64,000 nucleotides of DNA from VRUE01 sp044867645 (GTDB lineage Bacteria > Actinomycetota > Thermoleophilia > Solirubrobacterales > 70-9). The position numbers were made by a program, and so were the translations under genes. The stretch covers positions 1 to 64,000 of the forward strand of contig JBIOVI010000026.1 in assembly GCA_044867645.1 (NCBI GenBank), in the 5' to 3' direction. The first letter of the stretch is position 1, and each line of letters opens with the position of its first letter. Below, in pieces: positions 1-7,219 of this stretch. The notes under the pieces were generated by a model. That model was not told where the DNA came from. It worked only from the letters and a program-made list of their open reading frames with translations, and made no database searches.

Positions 1-90
1 CCGGCGGCTTCGGCGGCTTCGGCGGCTTCGGCGGCTTCGGCGGCTCCGGCGGCTTCGGCGGCTTCGGCGGCTCCGGCGGCTCCGGCGGCC
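1..90. repeat. 9-bp tandem repeat coding Ala-Ala-Glu/Gly
   Basis: About ten copies of a 9-bp unit (ggcttcggc, with ctccggc variants) run from the left edge. They lie inside the minus-strand gene below and encode an Ala-Ala-Glu or Ala-Ala-Gly tail. The array may continue beyond the window. Confidence 0.9.
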
Positions 91-620
91 TTGACGCCCT
101 TCGCTTCCAGCGCCTTGCGCACCTCGGCCTTCACCTTCTCGCGGAACTTGCGCCGAACACCGTCTTCGGCATCCCAGGTCTCGCGACGGATCTCGCACAT
201 CAGGTTGGTCAGCGCCGGCGACCACTGGTCGGCCTTCATGGCGCGCAGTTCGTCGGCGCGTGCGGTCATACCGGCGAGCTCAAGCCAGTCGGGGACGCCG
301 GTCCCGAATACCCAGCGAACGAGGAGCGCGCGGCGGGCCGCGTCCTGGCCGTCGCCGGCGGTGCCGCCGAGTCGCCCCAGGAAGCGCTTGAGCAGCTGGC
401 GGTTCTCGTCGTCGAAGCGGTCGTTCAGGCGCTGGCCGAACTCGACCAGGACCGGGCTGACGCAAGCCGGGGCGTCGGTCCACTCTTCGCCCCATGCCCA
501 GGCCTCCATCTCCAGGAGGCAGGCCTCGGGCTGGCCGGACTTGGGTGCATTGTGGTTTCCGTGTAGGAGGGGAAGCGTCTTGGCGATCTCCAGGCGCTTC
601 TCGTCGAGGGTTGCCGTCAT
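1..620 (-). CDS. hypothetical protein, C-terminus outside the window
   Basis: An open frame runs from ATG at 620 to the left edge with no stop, so at least 206 residues are visible and the C-terminus is missing. The start overlaps the TGA of the preceding gene as ATGA (617-620), so translation is probably coupled. The N-terminal 130 residues are rich in Trp, Leu and acidic residues (CLLEMEAWAWGEEWTD near residue 33). They resemble an uncharacterised actinobacterial family whose members carry a similar MEAVAW-GEPWSDHP segment; this is from memory, not a search. After about residue 150 a basic helix leads into a low-complexity Ala-Ala-Glu/Gly repeat. It is the last visible gene of a four-gene overlapping operon that begins with a response regulator. 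Function unknown. Confidence 0.75.
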   Translation of the reverse strand, partial: MTATLDEKRLEIAKTLPLLHGNHNAPKSGQPEACLLEMEAWAWGEEWTDAPACVSPVLVEFGQRLNDRFDDENRQLLKRFLGRLGGTAGDGQDAARRALLVRWVFGTGVPDWLELAGMTARADELRAMKADQWSPALTNLMCEIRRETWDAEDGVRRKFREKVKAEVRKALEAKGVKAAGAAGAAEAAEAAGAAEAAEAAEAAEAA

Positions 621-1168
621 GGCACGGTCCTTTCCGTGGCGACCGCAGCCGCCTCTCGGTTTCGATGGCGTTCAAGGTGTTTGGCGAGGACCTCGTCGAG
701 GCCATCGAACTTCCGCTCAGCGTCGCTCTCCAATCCCCAATCGACGGCGAAATCCCGGAAGGGCCCGGGCGTCATCAAGCCAGGGACCTTCAGCTCTGGG
801 GTGGAGTGGCTATCGAAGCGGTGGTGGTGGCCGGTGCAGCCGCCGGCGCCGTTGCGCGGATCCCATTCGGCGAGCTCGACCAGGTCGTCGACGTCCTCCT
901 CGAGGAAGAGGCCGAGGCCCTCGAAGCCGGCGACCAGCTGCCCGCGGAGCACGTTGCGGATCCGCTGGCGGCCGATCAGGTGAACGGCCTCGAGGTCACC
1001 GGAGCAGGGGCGGTCCAGGGGGTCGAACTGCTTCAGCCAGCACGCCGGGCCGCCGTTGTAGAGGCGCAGGGGTTGGCCCGGGGCAGCTGGCCCGAAGAGG
1101 CTGAAGTAGGCCAGTGCGTTTTCGTGGAAGGCCTTGGTCAGCCAGGACGGTGGGGTTCGGCGCTTCAC
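617..1168 (-). CDS. probable HNH-like endonuclease fold protein
   Basis: 183 residues, overlapping its neighbours by ATGA at both ends (1165-1168 and 617-620). The middle has CSGDLEAVHLIGRQR, then a DPRNG segment followed by GCTGHHHRFD. This order, a His in a DLEA(H)HL-type segment, then Asn and a His cluster, is that of HNH nucleases, often phage-borne. The C-terminal part (FAVDWGLESDAERKF) is a helical tail. I see no second obvious zinc knuckle, so HNH is an inference from motif order. The operon context (response regulator, small coiled protein, repeat-tailed protein) does not match a textbook system. It could instead be a catalytically dead relative. Confidence 0.5.
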   Translation of the reverse strand: MKRRTPPSWLTKAFHENALAYFSLFGPAAPGQPLRLYNGGPACWLKQFDPLDRPCSGDLEAVHLIGRQRIRNVLRGQLVAGFEGLGLFLEEDVDDLVELAEWDPRNGAGGCTGHHHRFDSHSTPELKVPGLMTPGPFRDFAVDWGLESDAERKFDGLDEVLAKHLERHRNREAAAVATERTVP

Positions 1169-1401
1169 TCGTCGACCTCGCCAGCGGCGAGCTTCTCGAG
1201 ACTGCGGATCTGAGCCTGGAGCGTTCCGACCTTCCGCTTCAGGACGGAGGTGGCTCGCGGGTCGACGCCCCCATACCCGATGCCCTTGCCCCAGAGGCCG
1301 TGGAGCTCAGCGACGGCCTTGCGGAGTGGACGCAGCTGCTCATCGATCGCGGCGAGAAAGCGGGTCGTTGGATCAGATTTCTGCTCAGTCTCCGATGCCA
1401 C
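1165..1401 (-). CDS. small hypothetical coiled-coil protein
   Basis: 78 residues from a GTG start at 1401. It overlaps the end of the response regulator (stop at 1385) by 17 bp and the HNH-like gene by ATGA at 1165-1168. The sequence is mostly helical. The C-terminal half (VLKRKVGTLQAQIRSL) has heptad spacing typical of a short coiled coil, and a Gly-rich patch (GKGIGYGG) sits in the middle. I do not recognise the family. The overlaps on both sides make it likely to be real and co-translated with its neighbours. Confidence 0.65.
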   Translation of the reverse strand: MASETEQKSDPTTRFLAAIDEQLRPLRKAVAELHGLWGKGIGYGGVDPRATSVLKRKVGTLQAQIRSLEKLAAGEVDE

Positions 1402-2155
1402 CGGACGTGTTCCCTCCGCTCACGACGGAGGGGATCCGGATCGGCGCAAACAAATGACGCTGAGGGACGCCCCAGCAGTTGACCACGTAGCGGCCGTTCT
1501 CCGGGTCCAGTTTGCGACGCAGACGACTGGCGTGTGAGTCGAGCGTTCTCGTCTTCGTGGGTGCGCGGAAGCCCCAAACCTCGCCAAGCAGCTCGTGCTT
1601 TGAGAAAACCCGGTGCGGGTCCGAGGCGAGCACCCGCAACAGCGAGAACTCCTTCTTGGCGAGCTGTACCTCCCGGTGCCCGACCCAGGCCTTGCGCCGC
1701 GCCGGGTCGACGACGACCTCCCCCACCCGGCAGGGACCGCTGTGCCGCTCAGCTCCACGTCGCAGCACCGCGCCGATTCGTGCCCGCAGCTCGGCGTACA
1801 CATACGGCTTGACGACATAGTCGTCGGCCCCGAACTCGAGGCCCCGCACCCGGTCCTCATCGGCGCCGCGGCCGCTGAGGACAATCACCGGCAGGCGCGG
1901 GTCGAAGCGCGAGACGACCCCGTCGGCCTCGCGGATCTCCCGCAGGACGTCGAGCCCCGACGCGTCGGGAAGCGTCAGGTCAAGCAACATCAGATCCGGC
2001 TGCTTGTAGCGACAGAGCCGCAGCGCGTCGGAAGCGCTGGGCGCCGGCAGCACCCCGAAGCGGTCGGCGATCAGGTGGTCGCAGAGCAGCTCCAGCGTCG
2101 GGGTGTCGTCCTCGCAGACGACGACGCTGGCGATTTCTCGTCTCTGGGGCAGCAT
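1385..2155 (-). CDS. OmpR/PhoB-family response regulator
   Basis: 256 residues. The receiver domain (about 10-125) has acidic pocket E15-D16-D17, phospho-acceptor Asp59 in LLLDLTLPD, Ser94 and the invariant Lys116 in DDYVVKPY. A winged-helix DNA-binding domain follows (about 140-235), with LAKKEFSLLRVL and the recognition region DSHASRLRRKL. The chosen ATG at 2155 has a GGAGG ribosome site 6 bp upstream. No histidine kinase is nearby, so the partner is elsewhere in the genome. The start lies inside the DUF192 gene (84-bp overlap) and the stop inside the next small gene, so it is part of one minus-strand operon. A 20-residue tail after the wing is unusual for PhoB-type proteins. Confidence 0.92.
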   Translation of the reverse strand: MLPQRREIASVVVCEDDTPTLELLCDHLIADRFGVLPAPSASDALRLCRYKQPDLMLLDLTLPDASGLDVLREIREADGVVSRFDPRLPVIVLSGRGADEDRVRGLEFGADDYVVKPYVYAELRARIGAVLRRGAERHSGPCRVGEVVVDPARRKAWVGHREVQLAKKEFSLLRVLASDPHRVFSKHELLGEVWGFRAPTKTRTLDSHASRLRRKLDPENGRYVVNCWGVPQRHLFAPIRIPSVVSGGNTSGGIGD

Positions 2156-2568
2156 CCATCCCCTCCAATGGCACAGCTCGGGAATCTCTCCCCTCTTGCC
2201 TCCCCTCGGCGGGCGTAAAGAGCGAACTCAGGACAGGCGCAGGCAGGGGGATGCTCGCCGTCGCTGGGCAGCTCGAGGACCGCCGACGCTCGACGCTCCG
2301 AGACGATGCGACGCGGCGGCACGGCACGCCTGATCGAACGAGCCCTACCGCGGCGGTCGAGGAAAACGAGGTCGAGCGCAAAGCGCATGCCGAAGGTATG
2401 GACGCTGGAGCACCGGGGGATCAGCAGTCCCACCCCGACCTCCTCGCGATCCAGATGGGCCAGGCCGAGCAGGCGCGCGCGGAGCCCTTTTGCCACCGGC
2501 ACCTCGCAGCCGCAGACGCGGTGCAGCGGCAGAGGCCGGAGCCGGGGCGAGAGAGCTTGCTCCTCCAC
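2071..2568 (-). CDS. DUF192 family protein
   Basis: 165 residues from GTG 2568. Residues about 14-100 match the DUF192 (COG1430) pattern: an early CEVPVA..GLRARLLGL segment, LLIPRCSSVHTFGMRFALDL, FLDRRGR, and a closing ASAVLELPSDG. The family is a small beta-rich fold of unknown function, often secreted or fused. Here no signal peptide is evident. The C-terminal 60 residues, after PSDGEH, overlap the response regulator start and look unconstrained, so the biologically important part probably ends near residue 105. The gene leads the minus-strand operon. Confidence 0.75.
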   Translation of the reverse strand: MEEQALSPRLRPLPLHRVCGCEVPVAKGLRARLLGLAHLDREEVGVGLLIPRCSSVHTFGMRFALDLVFLDRRGRARSIRRAVPPRRIVSERRASAVLELPSDGEHPPACACPEFALYARRGEARGERFPSCAIGGDGCCPRDEKSPASSSARTTPRRWSCSATT

Positions 2569-2667
2569 GAGCTCTCAAGGGACAAGCCGGCCAATCTCTT
2601 CCCCGCAGCTTTGGCGAACCGCGCAAATCCTCGTTCAGAGGTCGTCCCCAGAAGACACGGGACTACG

Positions 2668-3198
2668 ATGACAGGCATGATCCAAAACCTGCTGTCGCTG
2701 GGCTTGCGACAGCGGATGGGCTTCAACTCGATGAACAAGAAGACGACCCGCAGAGGAAATTACGAGTCGGGCTCCGACTATGTGCTCGAGTACGGCGAGC
2801 TCCGCTTCGCCTTCAACGAGGAGGACTTCGGCCAGCGCGTCGAGCAGGCCGCGGTCAAGCTCGGCTTCGTCCAGCAGGGCCTGAGCCAGGAGGAGCTCAA
2901 CGATCTGCTCGATCTCGCCGTCAACGGCGAGATCTCCGAGCCCGCCTCACGTCTCGGCGAGCACATCAACGAGAACTGGGAGGACCTGGTGGGTCCGAGC
3001 AACCGCAGCCTCGTCCACTGGCTGCGCCGCCTCGTCTTCCGCGGCGCCTGGCTCGACCAGCGAGTCAAGGAGGGCGAGCTGGATGTCGTCTTCGACGAGA
3101 GCACCCAGAGCTTCGGCTACGTCCAGCCCGACCGCAGCAACGAGCTGATCGAGCTCTCCAAAGAGCCCTCCTGGCGCCGCATCGCCTACCGGCGCTAG
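2668..3198 (+). CDS. conserved-looking hypothetical protein
   Basis: 176 residues from ATG 2668 (ATG 2677 and 2716 are alternatives; the open frame extends further upstream but that part overlaps the DUF192 gene). The protein is soluble and acidic. It has helical stretches (EDFGQRVEQAAVKLGF, EELNDLLDLAVNGEI) and a closing segment VVFDESTQSFGYVQPD. Trp residues are concentrated in ENWEDL and HWLRRLVFRGAWL. No family was recognised. It is convergent with the Rho-like gene, only 1 bp separating the stops. Confidence 0.7.
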   Translation: MTGMIQNLLSLGLRQRMGFNSMNKKTTRRGNYESGSDYVLEYGELRFAFNEEDFGQRVEQAAVKLGFVQQGLSQEELNDLLDLAVNGEISEPASRLGEHINENWEDLVGPSNRSLVHWLRRLVFRGAWLDQRVKEGELDVVFDESTQSFGYVQPDRSNELIELSKEPSWRRIAYRR

Positions 3199-3199
3199 C

Positions 3200-4195
3200 T
3201 CAGCGCTGAGCCGAGCGCTCGACCGCGGCGACCACGGTGAGCGAACCGCTGCCCGACCCGGTCGAGCCGAGGCCGGCGTCGAAGAGCTGGCGGGCCTCGT
3301 CGGTGCCGGCGAAGGTCTCGGCGAAGCGGCTGAGCGAGTCGACCAGGACGATCACGGCCTCGCCGTTGGCGGCGCGGGTGCGGGCCTGGGCAATGGCGTC
3401 GTCGGCGTGGTGTGCTTTGCCGGCGGCGACGATCTCGGCCTTGGGCGCCTGCCGCTTCCAGTCGGCGAGCTCCTCCGGTGTGGGGTCGACGAGCAGGGCG
3501 ATCGGATCGGGTCCGTTGGAAGCCTCGGACAGCTCCGCTGCCACCTCACGCAACAGCGCCGTGCAGGCATCGCGGCTCTCGGCGTAGACGATCGCCTGCC
3601 GGCCGGCCGCGGCCGGCAAGAGCAGGTCGTGGACGCGAACGCCCTTACGGCGGCGGCCCCAACGGCGGCGGCGGCGTTTGCGTTTCGGGCGGCCCGGCGG
3701 AGGGGTCGACCCAGGCGTCGTCGCCGGCGCGATCGCGGGCTCGGCTTGGGCTTTTGGCGCGGACTCCGGTCTGCGGCGCGACTCGCGGTCGCCCCGTGGC
3801 TCACGATCTCCCCGTGGCTCACGATCTCCTCGCGGCTCACGATCTCCTCGCGGCTCACGGTCGCCCCCTGGTCCGCGGTCTCCCCTCGGCCCACGTGGCT
3901 CACGCGGTTTGCGTTGCTGACGCGGCTCACGCGGTTTGCGATCGCCGTTGCGCTGGCCACGGTCAGAACCCCCGCGACCCTCGCCTTTCGGTTTCGAACC
4001 GGCTTTCGACTCCCCTCCCGCCAGCTTCTCGATCAACTCGGCGCGGGGCAGCATCCGGTAGCGCTCGACTCCCGCGTCGGCGGCAAGCTCGTGCAGCTCG
4101 GCGAGGTGCTTGGACTCCAGCTCGGCTTTCGTCATCGGCGGCAGGCTATTCAACCGGTCGCCGCGAGGCGCTTCTGCGTCAGCTCGCTCAGCCAT
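3200..4195 (-). CDS. Rho-like protein with degenerate ATPase domain
   Basis: 331 residues. Residues 21-60 (MTKAELESKHLAELHELAAD onward) are a Rho N-terminal helical domain. Residues 62-185 are Arg/Gly-rich with five RGDREP-type repeats and a KRKRRRRR run, a likely RNA-binding tail. Residues 186-331 align with the Rho RecA fold: LLLPAAAGRQ stands where Rho has the Walker A P-loop, DPTPEEL where Rho has DERPEE, VIVLVDSLSR where Rho has VILLDSITR, and SGSLTVVAAV near the end. The P-loop Lys and Thr are Arg199 and Gln200, so ATP hydrolysis is probably lost. Start uncertain: Met21 at 4135 leaves a 14-bp gap after the transaldolase, while ATG 4195 overlaps it by 46 bp. It may be a regulator or RNA chaperone rather than a terminator. 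Confidence 0.75.
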   Translation of the reverse strand: MAERADAEAPRGDRLNSLPPMTKAELESKHLAELHELAADAGVERYRMLPRAELIEKLAGGESKAGSKPKGEGRGGSDRGQRNGDRKPREPRQQRKPREPRGPRGDRGPGGDREPRGDREPRGDREPRGDREPRGDRESRRRPESAPKAQAEPAIAPATTPGSTPPPGRPKRKRRRRRWGRRRKGVRVHDLLLPAAAGRQAIVYAESRDACTALLREVAAELSEASNGPDPIALLVDPTPEELADWKRQAPKAEIVAAGKAHHADDAIAQARTRAANGEAVIVLVDSLSRFAETFAGTDEARQLFDAGLGSTGSGSGSLTVVAAVERSAQR

Positions 4196-4845
4196 TCGCC
4201 GAACTCGGGCCGCGACTGCCAGTCCTGGCGGAACTTCTCGGCGCCAGCGTCGGTAAGTGGGTGATCGAGCATCTGCCGCAGCACCTTTGCCGGCGTGGTG
4301 GCGATCTCACAGCCGATCCGGGCCGCGGCGACAATGTGCTCGGGGTGGCGGATCGAAGCGGCGATGATCTCCGAGGTCATGCCGCCGGCCCGCAGCGTGT
4401 CGGCGATCTCCTCGAGCACGGCGGTCGAGTCGACTGAGATGTCGTCGAGCCGGCCCATGAAGCAGGAGACGTAGGTGGCACCGGCGGCGGCCGCCAGCAG
4501 CGCCTGGGTCGGCGAGAAGACGAGGGTCATGTTGACCGGGATCCCTTCGCCGGTCAGCGTCCTGGTCACCTCGAGGCCCTCCTTGTTGAAGGGGACCTTG
4601 ACGACGATGTGCTCGTGCAGCTCGCGCAGGGCGCGACCCTCGTCGAGCATCGCGCCCACATCCTGGGAGACGACCTCGGCCGAGGTCGGGCCGCCGACCA
4701 GGTCGCAGATCCGCTTGATGCTCTCGCCGGGGTCGCCGTCCTCCTTGGCAAGCAGCGAAGGATTGGTCGTCGCCCCGGAGAGGACACCCCAGGCGGCGAT
4801 CTCCTCTACCTCGGCGACGTTGCCGGTATCGATGAAAAGTCTCAT
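4150..4845 (-). CDS. tal: small transaldolase / fructose-6-phosphate aldolase family
   Basis: 231 residues, the usual length of the short TalC/MipB/Fsa group. MRLFIDTGN at the start provides the N-terminal Asp. GATTNPSLL follows near residue 24, and the Schiff-base Lys lies in HIVVKVPF at about residue 83. Later signatures include NMTLVFSPTQ, YVSCFMGRLDD and the phosphate-binding ASIRHPEH. These enzymes move dihydroxyacetone units between sugar phosphates in the non-oxidative pentose phosphate pathway, or split fructose 6-phosphate; sequence alone does not separate the two. The Rho-like gene follows, possibly in the same transcript, and GlpD precedes it by 22 bp on the same strand. Confidence 0.9.
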   Translation of the reverse strand: MRLFIDTGNVAEVEEIAAWGVLSGATTNPSLLAKEDGDPGESIKRICDLVGGPTSAEVVSQDVGAMLDEGRALRELHEHIVVKVPFNKEGLEVTRTLTGEGIPVNMTLVFSPTQALLAAAAGATYVSCFMGRLDDISVDSTAVLEEIADTLRAGGMTSEIIAASIRHPEHIVAAARIGCEIATTPAKVLRQMLDHPLTDAGAEKFRQDWQSRPEFGEWLSELTQKRLAATG

Positions 4846-4867
4846 GGAGCCCAGATTAGTGAAGGGC

Positions 4868-6547
4868 CTAGACGGCCGCCCCGGCGGCGGGGTCGACGCC
4901 CGCCTCCGCGACAGCCGCCGGCCATGCCTCCGCCTCGCGCTTGATCTGCCGTCGCGACCAGCCCAGCTCCCGCCCCATCGCCTCGGCGACCGGACGGGCG
5001 GCGTCGGCGGTCCTCAGCTGCGGGGCCGCGAGCAGGCCCAGCCTGGTGCGGCGCAGCAGCACGTCGGCGACGCTGCGCGCCTGCTCCAACCGCGCCGCGA
5101 TCGCCGCCTCGGCGAGCAGGTCGGGGCGGCCCGCGACGATCGGCGCCGCCAGCTTCGGCTCTTTCCAGGCCAGGTCGAGCACAGCCCGGGCCGCGTGGCC
5201 GTAGCGGAAGGCGAGCTGAGCGACCGACTCCTCCCCCACTCCCTCCGGCGCCTCGAGGTCGTCGGGCCGAGCCTCCATCCCGAGCGGGATCTCGGCGGTA
5301 TGGCAGGGCGCCTCGCGACCCTCGCGCTCGACCAGACGGTCGACCGTCAGCTTCGCCATCCGGCGCCAGGTGGTGAGCTTGCCGCCGGTAATCGTCAGCA
5401 TCCCCGACGACGTCTCGTACAGCTCCGCTTTGCGGGAGATGTCGACCGACTTCTTCGGATCGCCGGTGGAGATCAGCGGCCGCACGCCCGCGTAGGCGCC
5501 GACCAGGTCGGAGTCGCCGAGCGAGACGCCAAAGAAGGCGTTGACCGCGTCGAGCAGGTACTCAACGTCCTCGGAGCCGGGATGGGGATGATCGATGTCG
5601 CCGTCGAAGTCGTTGTCGGTGGTGCCGATCAGGGTGCGGCCGTACCAGGGCAGGGCGAAGATCGCCCGCCCCTCGCCGGCCGGGACGATGCAGGCGGCGG
5701 AGCCGGTCGAGAGATCGGCCCGGTCCAGCAGGATGTGGGTGCCGCGGCTGGGTGCGATTCGCGGCACGTCCTCCTCCTCCACTACCTCCTGGCGGATCTG
5801 GTCTGCCCAGACGCCGGTCGCGTTGACGACGCTGTCCGCCTCCACCTCGAAGCGCTCCCCCGAATCCGCCTCGACGAAGGCGACCCCGGCAGCGCGACCG
5901 TTGCGAGAGAGGACCTCGGTCACCTCGGCGCCGTTCAGCATCACCGCGCCGAAGCGCTCCGCCTCACCAAGGATGGTCAGCGTGAGCCGCACGTCGTCGG
6001 TCTGGCAGTCGTAGAAGAGATAGGCGTCGGAGGGGTCACGCGGCTCCAGCGAGGGAACCAGCTCCAGCAGCTCGTCGCGGTCGATCGTGCGGTGGCGATC
6101 CGGCGACCAGTAGAAGTCCTCATCCTCGTCCTTTGCGGAGCGCATCTCGCGGCGGCTGCGGCCGACCCGCGTGGTCGCCATCACGTCGTACATGTTGAGA
6201 CCGATCCCGAGCTGGCGGGAGCGGCGTTCCTCGGCAAAGGCGGGGACGAGGAAGGGCGTCGGGTAGACCAGGTGCGGCGCCAGCTGCACCATCAGCTGGC
6301 GCTCCAGCAGTGCCTCGCGGACCAGGCCAAGGTCGAAGTTCTGCAGGTAGCGGAGGCCGCCGTGGATCATCTTCGAGGAGCGGCTGGACGTGCCGATCGC
6401 ATAGTCGTGACGCTCCAGCAACGCCACCGAGTAGCCGCGCGAGGCAGCGTCGAGGGCGACGCCGGCGCCGGTAATCCCACCGCCGATGACTACGACCTCG
6501 AAGCGCTTCCCGCCGATCTCCTCCATGGCTGCGCCGCGGGAGAGCAT
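4868..6547 (-). CDS. glpD: aerobic glycerol-3-phosphate dehydrogenase
   Basis: 559 residues, normal for GlpD. The FAD-binding GGGITGAG is near the N-terminus, SSRSSKMIHGGLRYL follows near residue 50, and the C-terminal DAO cap contains GAYAGVRPL and ITGGKLTTWR. The enzyme oxidises sn-glycerol 3-phosphate to dihydroxyacetone phosphate and passes electrons to the quinone pool at the membrane. Translation most likely starts at ATG 6547, which shares one base with the nitroreductase stop (TGATG), or at ATG 6526; the open frame upstream of that is antisense noise within the nitroreductase gene. The product of GlpD can feed the neighbouring transaldolase and lower glycolysis. Confidence 0.93.
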   Translation of the reverse strand: MLSRGAAMEEIGGKRFEVVVIGGGITGAGVALDAASRGYSVALLERHDYAIGTSSRSSKMIHGGLRYLQNFDLGLVREALLERQLMVQLAPHLVYPTPFLVPAFAEERRSRQLGIGLNMYDVMATTRVGRSRREMRSAKDEDEDFYWSPDRHRTIDRDELLELVPSLEPRDPSDAYLFYDCQTDDVRLTLTILGEAERFGAVMLNGAEVTEVLSRNGRAAGVAFVEADSGERFEVEADSVVNATGVWADQIRQEVVEEEDVPRIAPSRGTHILLDRADLSTGSAACIVPAGEGRAIFALPWYGRTLIGTTDNDFDGDIDHPHPGSEDVEYLLDAVNAFFGVSLGDSDLVGAYAGVRPLISTGDPKKSVDISRKAELYETSSGMLTITGGKLTTWRRMAKLTVDRLVEREGREAPCHTAEIPLGMEARPDDLEAPEGVGEESVAQLAFRYGHAARAVLDLAWKEPKLAAPIVAGRPDLLAEAAIAARLEQARSVADVLLRRTRLGLLAAPQLRTADAARPVAEAMGRELGWSRRQIKREAEAWPAAVAEAGVDPAAGAAV

Positions 6548-7056
6548 CAGTCGAGGAACGAGGTCGTTTGGGCGACCGGCGGCCGCTCCGGCGGTGCCTT
6601 TTCCTGCCGCGGGGTGCCGAGGTGGAGGAGGCCGACGAAGCGCTCGGAGTCGGGCAGCCCGACCGCCTCCCGGCCCTGTTCTGACCAGAGCAGCGCCGGG
6701 GTGCGCCAGTAGCCGGCAAGGCCACGGGCGTGGGCGCCGAGCAGGACGATGTAGGAGGCGACGGCGGTGGCGTGCAGGTCCTCCTCGTTCTGGACCGGGT
6801 CGTCCCCGAGCGAGCAGGAGACGACGATCAGAGTCGGAGCGCGGTCGAGCTTTACCGCCCCCTCGGGCCCGGCCACCTCCTTGAGCCGCGCCAGCGTATG
6901 CGGGCCGAGAACGCGAAAGCGCCACGGCGCGGTCAGGTTGTGGTTCGGCGCCCAGCGCGCCAGCTCCAGCAGCTCCTCGATCTGCTCGAGTGGCAGCGGG
7001 TCCGGCCCAAAGGCCTTGTGGGTACGGCGGGTCCGGATCGCGGTCTCCACGTCCAT
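6547..7056 (-). CDS. nitroreductase family flavoprotein
   Basis: About 169 residues from ATG 7056 (ATG 7092 would add 12). It starts MDVETAIRTRRTHKAF, the usual Arg-rich FMN phosphate-binding N-terminus of the family. ELLELARWAPNHNLTAPWRF, ATAVASYIVLLGAHARGL and LLHLGTP follow, matching small BluB/NfnB-like oxidoreductases of about 170-200 residues. FMN and NAD(P)H are the expected cofactors; the substrate is not predictable. The stop overlaps the GlpD start by one base, so the two are co-transcribed. Confidence 0.85.
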   Translation of the reverse strand: MDVETAIRTRRTHKAFGPDPLPLEQIEELLELARWAPNHNLTAPWRFRVLGPHTLARLKEVAGPEGAVKLDRAPTLIVVSCSLGDDPVQNEEDLHATAVASYIVLLGAHARGLAGYWRTPALLWSEQGREAVGLPDSERFVGLLHLGTPRQEKAPPERPPVAQTTSFLD

Positions 7057-7219
7057 GCCGATCAACATAGCCGCCCCCACGGCACAACTCACTCCGGTAC
7101 CTCAGTCAGTCGCCGTGACGGGCGCTTGCGAGGCGATGCGGGCGACGAGCCTGTGGAAGCTCAGGGAGACGGCACCTGCTTCGCCTCAGGACCGACTACT
7201 GACCGCAGCGACGGATTGG

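Noticed and set aside
1..90. CRISPR array
   Set aside because: The units are 9-bp in-frame codon repeats with no spacers; no CRISPR array was seen anywhere in the window.
4475..6712. Long plus-strand open frame over the glpD gene
   Set aside because: It is antisense to glpD, whose family motifs are clear; it is a high-GC shadow with Gly/Arg/His-rich, repeat-free composition.
6548..7087. N-terminal extension of the glpD frame
   Set aside because: It overlaps the nitroreductase gene and has no family similarity; glpD begins at 6547 or 6526.
7093..7219. A second riboswitch or terminator after the ECF operon
   Set aside because: No recognised riboswitch core and no strong hairpin were found in this gap.
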